From: Chitinophagaceae bacterium | Lineage (GTDB): Bacteria > Bacteroidota > Bacteroidia > Chitinophagales > Chitinophagaceae | Reading direction: 5' to 3' | Assembly (NCBI GenBank): GCA_016787085.1 | Contig: JAEUVJ010000030.1 | Location: forward strand, 1 to 64,000 | DNA length: 64,000 nt | Shown: one piece after another, positions 8,901-17,914 of the stretch | Numbering within the stretch: position 1 is the first letter of the stretch | How the letters are laid out: every line of letters starts with the position of its first letter | Notes under the pieces: model-generated | Seen by the model: only the letters and a program-made list of their open reading frames with translations | Database searches by the model: none | What the model was told of the DNA's origin: nothing | Program-made: the position numbers and the translations under genes

Positions 8901-9814
8901 CCGATTATGACCAGCAATACGTGATTGCCAAAGTGTCCAATGCAGCACAGGCGGACATTGCCTATACCAGTTTTGAATCGGCCGGTACGGGCAACTGGAC
9001 GGTGAATAGTACTTCAAGGGACCTGACAGATAAAATGACAGGAAAGAAAAGCTATAATCTTTCCAGCGGCACTATTACCAAATCCGGGCTTTCATCCGGC
9101 AAGCAATACCTGCTTACTGTGTGGGCCAAATCAACCGCTTCAGCGATTGTCAATTCTAATCCTTTGAGTAACCCTGTTGCTTCGCAACAGGGATGGAATC
9201 TTTTTTCGGTGAACCTGGCGGGCATTACTTCTGTCACCGTAAGCGGCAGCGGCCTGGTAGATGAACTCAGGTTGCATCCCAAAGATGCCAATATGGTGAC
9301 CAACACTTACGATCCGCTGATCGGCATTACGAGCACCACAGATGCCAATAATACAGTTGCCTATACCGAATATGATTTTATGAATCGTCCTATGCTGATC
9401 AGGGACAAAGACAGGAATATCGTGAAGCGCTTTCAATATACTGATTCTGCCATGCTGATCAACATTGATCCTGATTGGGAGTTTCAGGGGGTTTTTTGCA
9501 GAACACATACTTCCATTCCTCTTTCTGATTCACTGTTTATAGATACCAATCCGAATAGCGATTCGTATGGCCAGGGTCTGCTTATTCAGCTACCCGGTTA
9601 TGATTGTAGCTGCCCCGGAGCGTCGGCACCGCAATATAAACTGGTTAATGGTGTTTGTGAGCTTGGCGTATGGTCAGTCGTGTCTTCGGTAAAGATCAAT
9701 AAAACGACATGGCAATGTACCTGGCGTTATTGCTTTAGCGACGGCTCTTTTAGTATGTATAGTGAAACGACTACAGGATCCAGTAGTTGTACCATAACAT
9801 GTACTATGTTATAA
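5975..9814 (+). CDS. Large secreted YD-repeat (RHS-like) protein without core or toxin end
   Basis: 1279 residues with a signal peptide (FILLSGMISFIAAFGQ). The N-terminus (ALLPPGSAQASKLGSDINIFTGQPNLSVPIY) resembles the start of SpvB/RHS-shell proteins. The middle is rich in YD-type repeats (YEYDTNYNVTKVITSYDRT, then FVSYDAKGNLSEAKN; near residue 1140 MNRPMLIRDKDRNIVKRFQYTD). It lacks the hallmark RHS core and a toxin domain. Instead it ends in a cysteine-rich tail (eight Cys after about residue 1177). With the downstream RHS protein it may build the two halves of a shell or cocoon, as TcB/TcC do in Tc toxins. That pairing is inference from family knowledge and gene order. Confidence 0.8.
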   Translation: MMKKSFILLSGMISFIAAFGQSGEAPNYANSALLPPGSAQASKLGSDINIFTGQPNLSVPIYSYKSNSGLSLNISLDYTGGGGIQVSESPSYTGLGWYLSSGGVITRTVKGMPDDMATYGFLYAGAIPADFRSNGSKYYYDSLDSQQDVFSFNFPGHSGRFFIGKNGQIAVAPLAKIKVIPSYHTDQTLKSFRVVTEDGVKYDFDFKESTNIDIYNPYTYTHAPFGYYNVSHGTAWYLSRIVSAFNTDTIKFSYETRSVNYTWQAPQVTFVNNANGSRKTPVFNVGGTSSNLYKPLAVEFPDKTTVSFIYSNDYLYDDEDYALAKIKISDTAFRFGYNLNYQVSYVSGHDNVRSGSYPVYDSTRLLLKSITPYTKRQVSESYYFDYNYPLFPRLGAYDDTIHNQKDHWGFMNSRPNGDTSIPQVNGYSWGANRNPAGSAIANSLYRVYLPTGGYTTYQYELNTHYPYIKQNNSVTIAPATNSQNTVSFNQVYNPKHQLIFLLDKSVSRTGSAPISGSGSLNVYIKNTSGTVTYRSTAISLYDLFYQGIKTWTFNLPDGSYRLETSLAGGTSITGSFPVDIKWENKATDTTQLYNYSGGIRIKSISRYADINDEYEASFEEYNYVTENGRSSGFLGDIPLYDYPYREVVITGTWPFQQTTTTDYTVVTSQPVAPMDYTQGSPVGYNRVEVSTKSTAGNLGKTVYEFTGLADVNSNVFTVAFPYIPYDLRHWGIGMPKRISVYDSSGILVQRTVNTYQYDSIEYNNDNFKSLKLGHSQTTYHGDPNSGSTPKTKTFIGENFYPGNGRAYLTYTTDSLFQSNGTINARWQQMEYDTNYNVTKVITSYDRTRGLQAEQRMYYPYNYTVGGTVGKLRDSAIITIPVATETWITGDGNPRITGGAVTTYKQIASGSIKPDSIYSFESNKPVAQATITVFDPAKLNRNPTYFKAQNHFVSYDAKGNLSEAKNIVTGQSSSVITDYDQQYVIAKVSNAAQADIAYTSFESAGTGNWTVNSTSRDLTDKMTGKKSYNLSSGTITKSGLSSGKQYLLTVWAKSTASAIVNSNPLSNPVASQQGWNLFSVNLAGITSVTVSGSGLVDELRLHPKDANMVTNTYDPLIGITSTTDANNTVAYTEYDFMNRPMLIRDKDRNIVKRFQYTDSAMLINIDPDWEFQGVFCRTHTSIPLSDSLFIDTNPNSDSYGQGLLIQLPGYDCSCPGASAPQYKLVNGVCELGVWSVVSSVKINKTTWQCTWRYCFSDGSFSMYSETTTGSSSCTITCTML

Positions 9815-9828
9815 AAAAATGAAATCGT

Positions 9829-10341
9829 ATGAATATTTTTTCAGTCATCCTTGCTGTGTTAATAAATACCAGTTTCTATACCCTGCAGTTCCAGGATATT
9901 GATGACAATATTGTTTCCATGAACCAGTTTGCCGGTAAAAAGATCTTACTGGTCAATATCGCTACCGGCAGCGCCAGGGTAAACCAGTTATCAGGGTTGC
10001 AGCAACTGCACCAGCAATATGGGGATAGTGTGGTAGTGATCGGTTTCCCGAGCAACAGCTTTAGTCATGAGCCGCTAAGTAATGCGGAGATCAAACAATA
10101 CTGCCAGTCCAATTATGGTGTGACTTTTCTATTGGCTTCGAAGAATCCTATTGCTGGTATTGTGGCACAACCTGTATATCACTGGCTGACCAACAGCAGC
10201 GAGAACGGGGCTATGAACGATCCTGTAAAATCAGATTTTCAAAAATTCCTGATCAGCAAAGAAGGTGAACTGATAGGTGTATTCTCGCCTTCGCTTGATC
10301 CGATGTGCATGGAAATCCAAAATGCGATTGAAAATAATTAA
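9829..10341 (+). CDS. Exported glutathione-peroxidase-like protein lacking the catalytic tetrad
   Basis: 170 residues with a signal-like N-terminus (MNIFSVILAVLINTSF). The glutathione peroxidase fold is clear: LLVNIATGSARVNQLSGLQQLHQQY, then VIGFPSNSFSHEPLSNAEIKQYC, then the DFQKFLISKEGELI segment. Aligned by eye with the family, Ser48 replaces the catalytic Cys/Sec, His80 replaces the Gln of the QEP motif, and Ser135-Asp136 replace Trp-Asn of the WNF motif. All four tetrad positions are thus changed and peroxidase activity is unlikely. It lies 14 bases after the YD-repeat gene and 21 bases before the RHS gene, so a structural or chaperone role in that system is possible. Confidence 0.75.
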   Translation: MNIFSVILAVLINTSFYTLQFQDIDDNIVSMNQFAGKKILLVNIATGSARVNQLSGLQQLHQQYGDSVVVIGFPSNSFSHEPLSNAEIKQYCQSNYGVTFLLASKNPIAGIVAQPVYHWLTNSSENGAMNDPVKSDFQKFLISKEGELIGVFSPSLDPMCMEIQNAIENN

Positions 10342-10362
10342 ATACATCCTGAACCTTAGGTT

Positions 10363-13300
10363 ATGAGAAGATATAAGTTTGTATTTGCTGTATTGTTTCT
10401 CCTTGCTGCCGCCATTAAGGCGGATGCACAGGTATCTTACGAGGATGACAGCAGTTATAATTTTAACTGGACATTTTACCAGTTCTACAATCCGCAAAAG
10501 GCCAAAAACTACCAGCGGGTGCTGACCCCTTTTAAGCCCACGCAGGATACGGCCGATGTGGTGCTGTCTGCCTTGCCGGAGAATGTGAATGTGGTCACGC
10601 AGTATTTCGACTGGTGGGGACGGCCGCTGCAGCAGGTGATGAAACAGGCATCGCCGTCAAAAAAAGATTATGTCGCCCCGGCTGTGTATGACAAGTACGG
10701 CAGGGTGACCCGGCAATACCTGCCCTATGTACAACAGACCGCCAACACCGATGACGGCAAATACAAACAAACAGTGCTGGCGCATGATTCAGCATTCTAC
10801 CGTTCCCTTTTTCCATTGGAAGATACCTTTTACAGCCTTGTGAAGTTTGATGCTTCACCATTGCAGCGGGTATTGAAAGCAACAGCAGAAGGCGATAACT
10901 GGACGGGCAAGGGTATTGGCAAGACCATGAGCCAGCGGGCAAACACGGTAAGTGATAGCGTGAGGCTTTGGGTGATTGATATCAGCAGCGAAGATGATGT
11001 GCCTTCCACTTCCACAGCTTACCAGGCGGGCAGCCTGCTGGCGGAAGAAGTAACTGATGAAAGAGGCGTGAAGACCATTGCTTATAAAAATGAATCGGGG
11101 CAACTGGTGCTCACCAAACAGCAGTTAAGCAATACACCGGCTACGGGACATGCCGGTTGGCTCTGCACGTACTATATCTATGATGAAATGAATGCACTGC
11201 GGATGGTGATACCTCCTAAAGCAGTGGAAGCGCTGCTCGCTGTCAACTGGAATCTTGCGGGTAACTCTGATATACGCACCGGCTTGTGTTATGCCTATTA
11301 TTACGACAGTAAGGGGCGGCCGATCATGAAATACATACCCGGCAAAGGGAAAAGTTATATCGCTTATGACCTGCTGGGCAGAGTGGTGATGACACAGGAC
11401 CCTAACCTGCGTCAAACAAACCAATGGGCATTTGTGAAGTATGATGGCCAAAGCCGGCCTGTAACATCAGGCCTGATTACTTCTGCATTGATAAAAGACA
11501 GCATCATTGCGCAGGCCTCCCGCAGCAGTGACTACCCGGCGCTGAGTGGCACTTATACCATTACTTCAGAAAGTTATTATGACGATTACACCTGGACCAG
11601 CGGCACCCCGCTGAACAGTACATTGGTGACCACACATATCAACAGCACTAACTTTTATACCACTTACAATGCTTTCCCGGAGTATGCGCAGCAGGTGACA
11701 GAAAGTAAAAGAATAAGAGGAGCAGTGACCGGCAGCAAAAAGATCATACTCGGTACTTCTAATTACTTATACTCGCTGATGCTCTATGATGACAGGGGCC
11801 GGGCCATACAGGTAAAGGAAACCAACTATACCAGCGGCACGGATGTGCAAACCATGCAGTACAGTTTTGCAGGGGCCATATTGCGTACTCACCTGGCGCA
11901 CCAGAAATCCGGAGCCAATGCGCAAACGCATACGCTGCTTACCAAACTGACCTATGACCATGCAGGACGAGTAACGTATGTGATAAAGAATATAGATGGC
12001 AAAGGCGACAAGACGATTCTGAAGAATGTGTACAACGAACTTGGGCAATTGCAGACAAAGCGCCTCGGTGTTACCCCCGGCGGAACGGAGACTTCTTTAG
12101 AAGACCTGGTGTATGAATACAGTATCAGGGGCAAGCTTCTTGGCGTGAACCGTGATTTTGTAAAAGATGTCAATACCACCAACTGGTTTGGCTATGAATT
12201 AGGATACGAAAACCCCAATACAATCATCAGCGGGCAAAGCTATGCCAACCCGCAGGTGAACGGCAATATTGCCGGAGTAACCTGGAAAAGCAAAGGCGAC
12301 AGTGAGAAAAGAAAATATGATTACACGTATGACAATGCCAACCGGCTTGTAAGCGCCGACTTCAATCAGTATTCCGGTGGCAGCTTTAATAAATCAGCCG
12401 GTATAGATTTTAGTGTCGGCAACCTGGCCTATGATGCCAACAGCAATATACTGACCATGGCGCAAAAGGCGCTGAAGCTGAACAGTTCTTCCTGGATTGA
12501 CCAGATGAAGTATTCCTACTTTGCCAATAGCAACCAGTTGCAGCAAGTGTACGATACTGCCAATGACAACAGCAGCCGTCTCGGCGATTTTAAATATGAT
12601 GCAAGCGGTAAAACGGCAACGGATTACAGCTATGATATGAACGGCAGCGTAGTCACCGACCAGAATAAGAAGATCAGCGCCATTATTTACAATTATCTCA
12701 ACCTGCCCGACAGCATACGCATCAGCGGCAAAGGCACTGTTAAATACGTGTATGATGCTGCGGGAGTAAAGATTAAAAAGATTACGGTTGACAGTACAGC
12801 CAGCCCGGTAAAGGTTTCCTCTACACTATACCTGGCCGGTGGTGTATATGAAAATGATACGTTACAGTTTGTAGGACATGAACAAGGCCGGATACGCCGG
12901 AAGGATACCAGCTTTGTGTATGACTACTTTGTCCGGGATCATTTAGGCAATGTGCGGATGGTGCTCACGCAGGAGCAGCAAACCGATGCCTACCCCGTTG
13001 CTTCTTTGGAGACCGCTAACCTGAACAGCGAAAAAACATTTTACGGCGGCCTCGATACAGGCAGGGTGAATAAGAATACCGTGTCGGGCTATCCGAATGA
13101 TACTTATACCAATCCCAATGATTTTATACAGAAGCTGAGCGGCAACGGCGCAAAGATGGGAGCGAACATGCTGCTGAAAGTAATGTCTGGCGATAAGTTC
13201 AGTATACGGGTGAATAGCTGGTGGAGCAGCGGTACTACACCCGGCACCCCGGTAAGCCCGCTGACAGATATATTGATGGCGCTGAACAGCGGCGTGGCGG

Positions 13301-14724
13301 CTGTTAGCGGCGGAAAAGCTACGGCTACAGAACTCAGCAGCGGAAATATTCTGAACCCTGCTGCAACGAATTTTTTAACGGACCAGACTTACAATAGCAG
13401 CCGCCCTAAGGCGTTTATCAACTGGATATTGTTTGATGAGCAATTTAAATACGTAAGCGGCAGCAGTGGTTTTGAACAGGTAGGAAGCTCAGGTAGCTTT
13501 ACGGAGCATATAAGAACAGAACTCCCTGTAGGCAAGAATGGATATTTGTATATTTATACCAGTAATGAGACACCGGATATAGACGTGTTCTTTGACAATC
13601 TGCAGGTGACGCACATACGTGGGCCACTAATTGAAGAAACGCATTACGGGCCGTGGGGAAATACATTAGTGGGCATAAGCAGTAAAGCTATCGGCAAGCC
13701 CGATAATAGGTTTGAATATAACAGCAAGGAAAAACAGGAAAAAGAATTTACCGATGGCAGTGGGTTAAACTGGTATGACTACGGCGCCCGCATGTACGAC
13801 CAGCAATTAGGCCGCTGGCATGTGGTTGACCCCTTAGCCGAAGTAAGCAGGAGATGGACGCCGTATAATTATGCTTATAATAACCCGATACGGTTTATTG
13901 ACCCAGATGGAATGAAGTCTAAATCTTTTGCAGAAGGTAATGATAAAGCTGCAATACCGGGAGTGTTTGGAAAAGATCTTGGTGGCCATAGTTATTGGGA
14001 AAATCAATGGGAGGAATTGCTTACAAATGCATTCATGAGTGCATTTTTTCAGGTAATATTTGAACAAGTGTCGAATGATGCAGGAGGAGGTGGTGGTTCA
14101 GAAGATAAGTCTATATTTTATGATCTTACAGAAAACCAATCCGAAGCTCCCAATAGTGGTCAGAAAGGAGCTTGGGAGATAAAGAATAAATGGAATAATG
14201 AGTATATTCAAAAATACCAAGAATTTACAAGAAACTTTGGCTCATCTGAGTTTCATAACCCTACAAAAGATTATGATTGCGGGGACTATGGATTTGAGTT
14301 GTTGATAAATTTTGCAAGTGAGAATAATCTTCCCTTAAGGTTCAAGTACTACGATAAAGGCGAATTAAAGATATTGGATGCAAGTAGTAGTAAATTCACT
14401 TCAAAAGAGGATTTCCTGGCGCAGGCTAAAAAAGATTTGGGTGCGATACATATAATTGATAACTCAATAAAGATATCAATTTCAAATACGAAATCTGGTG
14501 ATTTATTAATGACCAAATATGATAATAACCCCAGTGCAACCGGACATACAAGGATTGTTTACTATAATACAAAACAAAAAAACGGGGATTATCTATTGCA
14601 GTGGCTTCAGGCTACACTACCCCAAGGGCCGATTCAAGGTTATCAGGAATATTTTAGCAAATTGAAAGATAAATTGTATGAAAAATCTCCTCGGAGATGG
14701 AATTTTAACTTCTTTAATCAATAA
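10363..14724 (+). CDS. RHS polymorphic toxin, DUF6443-type N-terminus, papain/NlpC-like C-terminal toxin
   Basis: 1453 residues with a signal peptide ending near ADAQ. Residues 25-200 match the DUF6443 type ([16 protein letters not shown], then [20 protein letters not shown]). Many YD repeats follow, then the RHS-associated core at about 1113-1185 ([26 protein letters not shown], ending FIDPDGM). The variable C-terminus has a Gly-rich linker, then [11 protein letters not shown] with Cys1306 and SATGHTRIV with His1395 after a GDLLM strand. This is the Cys-His arrangement of papain-fold/NlpC-P60 hydrolases, so the toxin is probably a peptidase or amidase. The cognate immunity gene starts 4 bases downstream. 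Delivery is probably by T9SS or another export route; the sequence does not settle it. Confidence 0.88.
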   Translation: MRRYKFVFAVLFLLAAAIKADAQVSYEDDSSYNFNWTFYQFYNPQKAKNYQRVLTPFKPTQDTADVVLSALPENVNVVTQYFDWWGRPLQQVMKQASPSKKDYVAPAVYDKYGRVTRQYLPYVQQTANTDDGKYKQTVLAHDSAFYRSLFPLEDTFYSLVKFDASPLQRVLKATAEGDNWTGKGIGKTMSQRANTVSDSVRLWVIDISSEDDVPSTSTAYQAGSLLAEEVTDERGVKTIAYKNESGQLVLTKQQLSNTPATGHAGWLCTYYIYDEMNALRMVIPPKAVEALLAVNWNLAGNSDIRTGLCYAYYYDSKGRPIMKYIPGKGKSYIAYDLLGRVVMTQDPNLRQTNQWAFVKYDGQSRPVTSGLITSALIKDSIIAQASRSSDYPALSGTYTITSESYYDDYTWTSGTPLNSTLVTTHINSTNFYTTYNAFPEYAQQVTESKRIRGAVTGSKKIILGTSNYLYSLMLYDDRGRAIQVKETNYTSGTDVQTMQYSFAGAILRTHLAHQKSGANAQTHTLLTKLTYDHAGRVTYVIKNIDGKGDKTILKNVYNELGQLQTKRLGVTPGGTETSLEDLVYEYSIRGKLLGVNRDFVKDVNTTNWFGYELGYENPNTIISGQSYANPQVNGNIAGVTWKSKGDSEKRKYDYTYDNANRLVSADFNQYSGGSFNKSAGIDFSVGNLAYDANSNILTMAQKALKLNSSSWIDQMKYSYFANSNQLQQVYDTANDNSSRLGDFKYDASGKTATDYSYDMNGSVVTDQNKKISAIIYNYLNLPDSIRISGKGTVKYVYDAAGVKIKKITVDSTASPVKVSSTLYLAGGVYENDTLQFVGHEQGRIRRKDTSFVYDYFVRDHLGNVRMVLTQEQQTDAYPVASLETANLNSEKTFYGGLDTGRVNKNTVSGYPNDTYTNPNDFIQKLSGNGAKMGANMLLKVMSGDKFSIRVNSWWSSGTTPGTPVSPLTDILMALNSGVAAVSGGKATATELSSGNILNPAATNFLTDQTYNSSRPKAFINWILFDEQFKYVSGSSGFEQVGSSGSFTEHIRTELPVGKNGYLYIYTSNETPDIDVFFDNLQVTHIRGPLIEETHYGPWGNTLVGISSKAIGKPDNRFEYNSKEKQEKEFTDGSGLNWYDYGARMYDQQLGRWHVVDPLAEVSRRWTPYNYAYNNPIRFIDPDGMKSKSFAEGNDKAAIPGVFGKDLGGHSYWENQWEELLTNAFMSAFFQVIFEQVSNDAGGGGGSEDKSIFYDLTENQSEAPNSGQKGAWEIKNKWNNEYIQKYQEFTRNFGSSEFHNPTKDYDCGDYGFELLINFASENNLPLRFKYYDKGELKILDASSSKFTSKEDFLAQAKKDLGAIHIIDNSIKISISNTKSGDLLMTKYDNNPSATGHTRIVYYNTKQKNGDYLLQWLQATLPQGPIQGYQEYFSKLKDKLYEKSPRRWNFNFFNQ
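13334..13916 (+). repeat. RHS core region, copy 1 of a 583-bp duplication
   Basis: It matches 15224-15806 without any insertion or deletion (constant offset 1890 bases), with scattered mostly synonymous changes. Both copies end at the core terminus DPDGM, after which the toxin sequences are unrelated. This is the recombination boundary expected for swapping RHS toxin ends. Confidence 0.9.
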
Positions 14725-14728
14725 ATAT

Positions 14729-15148
14729 ATGCGATTAATAGTCATTTCTCTTTTTTTAGCTTTAAGCTTTACAAGTGCAGACGCACAAAGGATAGAAATT
14801 GGTGGGACAAAATTTAGAGTTGTATCTCTTGACCCAAATTCAAGACGAATTTTTGTTTGTTATGATTATCTATTCCCTAGTGAAGCACCTCATTCCGATT
14901 CGACCATTCAAATGAATCTTAGATTAATTAAAGATACTTTGCAAAGTTATGTTCGTTGCTTATTTGAATTGGAGAGTATTTCATTTTTTAAGTCAAGTGC
15001 ATATTCAAGATACGGCCCGCCTGTAGATTTGGATGAAAATAAAGAATGGGGTAAACAATATTTAGCTGAGTATAATATTGCAAAGGGTGAATACATAAGG
15101 TTTCCTGCTTTGAAAAAAAGAAAAAAAATACAGGAAGGTAATGATTAA
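14729..15148 (+). CDS. Putative secreted immunity protein for the RHS cysteine-peptidase toxin
   Basis: 139 residues from ATG 14729 (the frame opens at 14678, overlapping the toxin gene). The chosen start gives a clean signal peptide, MRLIVISLFLALSFTSADAQ. The mature protein is about 120 residues, beta then helical, with a lysine-rich end. I do not recognise a family. Position 4 bases after the toxin gene, small size and periplasmic targeting fit an immunity protein that blocks a cell-wall or periplasmic toxin. Base composition here and in the toxin end is more AT-rich than in the RHS shell, as is usual for exchanged toxin/immunity modules. Confidence 0.65.
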   Translation: MRLIVISLFLALSFTSADAQRIEIGGTKFRVVSLDPNSRRIFVCYDYLFPSEAPHSDSTIQMNLRLIKDTLQSYVRCLFELESISFFKSSAYSRYGPPVDLDENKEWGKQYLAEYNIAKGEYIRFPALKKRKKIQEGND

Positions 15149-15152
15149 TGTT

Positions 15153-15176
15153 TTGCAGCTGTTTTAAAAGCTGCAA
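15153..15176 (+). terminator. Weak hairpin after the immunity gene
   Basis: TTGCAGCT / AGCTGCAA inverted repeat with an 8-base loop, followed only by a short T run. It may end the main RHS transcript. Confidence 0.35.
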
Positions 15177-15223
15177 GTTTCGGATCTGCTTCACAGAAGC
15201 TGTCTGAATTTCTTTCTTAGCTA

Positions 15224-15806
15224 TCAGCAGCGGAAATATTCTGAACCCTGCTGCAACTAATTTTTTAACGGACCAGACTTACAATAGCAGCCGCCCGAAA
15301 GCGTTTATCAACTGGATACTATTTGATGAGCAATTTAAATACGTAAGTGGCAGCAGCGGGTTTGAACAGGTAGGAAGCTCAGGTAATTTTACGGAGCATA
15401 TACGAACAGAACTCCCTGTAGGCAGGAATGGTTATTTGTATATTTATGTGAGTAATGAGACGCCGGATATAAACGTGTTCTTTGACAATTTGCAGGTAAC
15501 GCATATCAGGGGCCCGTTGATTGAAGAGACGCATTACGGGCCCTGGGGAAATACGTTGGTGGGTATTAGCAGCAAAGCTATCGGCAAGCTTGATAACAAA
15601 TACGAGTATAATAGTAAAGAGAAACAAGAAAAAGAATTTACCGATGGCAGCGGACTGAACTGGTATGACTACGGAGCCAGAATGTATGACCAGCAATTAG
15701 GCCGCTGGCATGTTGTTGATCCTTTAGCAGAAGTAAGCCGGAGATGGACGCCGTATAACTATGCGTACAATAACCCGATACGGTTTATTGATCCGGATGG
15801 GATGAA
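15224..15806 (+). repeat. RHS core region, copy 2 of the 583-bp duplication
   Basis: Ungapped match to 13334-13916. Homology begins abruptly at TCAGCAGCGGAAATATTCTG after unrelated sequence, marking the junction of the displaced cassette. Confidence 0.9.
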
Positions 15807-16605
15807 ACCGCAGGCATTGCCGGAGGAGAGAGGAAAAAATAGAGACATGGTAAGTAATGCAATGCGTTACAGACAAGACTGGAGCAGGGAAGAAGCAATA
15901 ATGGGCACTGCGGCGACTAAGTATTTTTGGGAACCATATCTGAATCAGTTTGGTTTGACAATGAGTGATATTGGTGGAGGCGGGGGTGGGGGCGGTGGGC
16001 CACAGAATGAGAATGTGGCTGACATAATTGCAAGCCTAGATGCTGCTTTCTTTGGATATTTTACAACGAAGGATGAAGTGGCGTTTTATTGGGCATACAG
16101 GCAAGCCTTATTGAATGGGGGGAAATACGAAGTTTCCTCATACATCTATTCTTTCGGAAATGAAGAAGACGGAACACTTAGATTCTGGTTCACTACACCG
16201 CTGGAGGACGGGGATGGGGTAAAAACAGAGTCACCAGGTCCTTTTTATGATCCACAATCTGGAGATGAGCTAAACCCGTTACTTAATGCTCTCGTTCCTG
16301 AAGGAGCAGTTGTAGTTGGCCATATTCATTCTCATCCAAAAGGGTACGAAGATACCTTTAGTTCGATGGGCCAAGGAGAGTATGGTGATGAATCCAAAAT
16401 GATTAGAGACGCAATGACATACTATGTTCTTGGTGGATCTGGTACTCTTGTAGTAAGAAGAATGAGCGACGAAATGCCATACCAGAACATGGATAAAACT
16501 TTAAAAATTGCCAATGGATTTTATAATGAAAACGTGCAGTGTAAAGATATTCAGATCGTGTCTAACTTCATAGGCATTCCTTGGCCTTGTCAAAAAAGTA
16601 AATAA
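15226..16605 (+). pseudogene. Displaced RHS core with JAB/MPN-type metalloprotease toxin end (orphan cassette)
   Basis: The frame is open from 15208, after an in-frame TGA at 15205. No ATG precedes the core; the first usable codon is TTG at 15436 (389 residues). It carries the same core as the upstream RHS gene, through FIDPDGM, followed by an unrelated toxin with a nine-glycine linker. The toxin motif is [12 protein letters not shown], with His296, His298 and His300 counted from 15436, then a Ser- and Asp-containing segment ([13 protein letters not shown]). This fits the JAB/DUF4329 metalloprotease group, although the spacing to the Asp is longer than the usual SxxD. Lacking a promoter, signal and shell, it is most likely a silent reservoir that can be swapped onto the main RHS gene. 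Confidence 0.8.
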
Positions 16606-16609
16606 GCAT

Positions 16610-17260
16610 ATGAAGATCCATTACTTGGTGTTTATCTGTCTACTTGGTTTAGCTTGTAGTCAAAATGAGCCTAACAGTATAATAGAAATTGAGGGGCGAA
16701 AAATTGATACCGATACGATTCGTTATCTTCCTGTTGACGAAGTGTATGGAAAGCAGGATATTGGAGTAAATGCCATTCTCGGGATTGATTCTTTAAAGCG
16801 AGATAGTAATTTAGTTGAATTTCGTATTATTAGGTATAATTTTAATCCGGAACTTATACAGTTCTTCACTATCAAAAAGCGAAGCGGCAGGTGGTCGGGG
16901 TATGCAGTAACTATTAAGTCTGAGTATAATTACAGCAGATCTAATCATCGATATGTTCCTGAGTTGCATCTTCAGGAGACACCAAGGTCAGGGTGGGATA
17001 GTTTGGGCCGACAAATCCTCGGTCTTCAAATATTGGAAATTGGCAAGACATTGCCTGTTTATGCAAAACAATCTATGGATATGGGTGGTGTAACAGTTGA
17101 ATATAATGTTTTCGGTACTTCCTTTGGGCGTTTTTCCGTGGAAGGTCTTGAGACACAAAAAAGTCCAGGTGGCATCAGAATGAATATAATACTTAATGTT
17201 ATAGAAAAGGAATTAGGATTTAGAATCTATTCCCCTGTTGTAATTAGTGTTACAAACTAA
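16610..17260 (+). CDS. Putative lipoprotein immunity protein for the JAB-type toxin
   Basis: 216 residues starting 4 bases after the orphan toxin stop. The N-terminus MKIHYLVFICLLGLACSQN has a lipobox (LACS), so the protein is probably a lipoprotein with Cys16 lipidated. The mature part is beta-rich with no recognised domain. Position and membrane anchoring fit an immunity protein. Whether it is transcribed without its toxin's promoter is unknown; retained immunity genes are common next to displaced toxin cassettes. Confidence 0.65.
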   Translation: MKIHYLVFICLLGLACSQNEPNSIIEIEGRKIDTDTIRYLPVDEVYGKQDIGVNAILGIDSLKRDSNLVEFRIIRYNFNPELIQFFTIKKRSGRWSGYAVTIKSEYNYSRSNHRYVPELHLQETPRSGWDSLGRQILGLQILEIGKTLPVYAKQSMDMGGVTVEYNVFGTSFGRFSVEGLETQKSPGGIRMNIILNVIEKELGFRIYSPVVISVTN

Positions 17261-17288
17261 TAAGAAAATTTAAAACTTTAGGGTTGTT

Positions 17289-17340
17289 ATGCTTCGTTTG
17301 CAACGAAGCATCAAACTCGAAGAGTTTGCCTTTTTGTTTT
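17289..17340 (+). terminator. Double hairpin with T-run after the lipoprotein gene
   Basis: ATGCTTCGTT/AACGAAGCAT is a perfect 10-bp stem with a TGC loop. It is followed immediately by CAAACTC/GAGTTTG around GAA and then CCTTTTTGTTTT. The second hairpin with the T-run is a good intrinsic terminator. Confidence 0.7.
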
Positions 17341-17360
17341 GTTGGTTGTATTTTTTGTAA

Positions 17361-17816
17361 GAAGTCGGTAGTTGCAAACTACCTCCGCCGCCTGCGGCTG
17401 GCGTTGCCAGCCTTGGCCCTCTCGCCAATACGATCGAACAGCGTATCGATGACGGTGAAAAGCAATTAAAAACTTCCGGAAAAAGGCTGATAAAGATCGC
17501 CGTGAAAGCTTTTCTGTGGGGAGCCGGTATGTTCTTATTCCTTTTTGTGATGCTGGGTGATGTGGTTCTTTTGGCGATCAGCTGGGGCAGTATCAAGGTA
17601 TCTTTCTGGAAAATAGTGCTGTGGTATTTTTTAGCTGATGCCGGGATACTTGGACTGATCGGTATCGCCAGTTCAGTCCTTCATTCTATTTCGTGGTCAT
17701 TTACCGTACTCAACAGGACCACCAGCGGAAAGGCACTGGCTACGTTTGGTTTGTATCTAGCACTAACGGGAGTGATCGGTGAAGTTTACCAGCTATTGTG
17801 CCTTGTGCTGCTTTAG
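17361..17816 (+). pseudogene. Fragment of a multi-TM protein fused to repeat DNA at its 5' end
   Basis: The frame is open from 17361 (after TAA 17358) to 17816. The protein-like part begins around LANTIEQRIDDGEKQLKTSGK (about 17421), before any ATG. Upstream the frame reads through GC-rich repeat-like DNA giving PPPPAAGVAS. Usable starts are GTG 17502 (104 residues) or ATG 17526. It has three or four membrane helices (AGMFLFLFVMLGDVVLLAI, IVLWYFLADAGILGLIGIA, ATFGLYLALTGVIGEVY). Probably a truncated gene whose 5' end was lost; a displaced immunity or toxin remnant of the RHS locus is possible. Confidence 0.45.
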
Positions 17817-17844
17817 GACAGGGATGCAAAGCAGTTGACGCTTA

Positions 17845-17908
17845 GTAAATGCCGTGTCCAGCTTGCACACTTACCCCTTTGCACGGAGACACGGCAAGGA
17901 AGTAAGCG
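17845..17908 (-). repeat. 64-bp repeat A, palindromic, just after the membrane-protein gene
   Basis: It aligns without gaps to 19376-19439 (offset 1531), with roughly three quarters of bases identical, including GTAAATGCC and GAAGTAA at the two ends. This copy contains the inverted repeat GCCGTGTC/GACACGGC. It starts 7 bases beyond the stop codon of the minus-strand gene 17915-19234. Confidence 0.6.
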
Positions 17909-17914
17909 AGTAGA

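Noticed and set aside
17284..17469. 61-codon plus-strand frame after the lipoprotein gene
   Set aside because: It is made of hairpin and repeat DNA.
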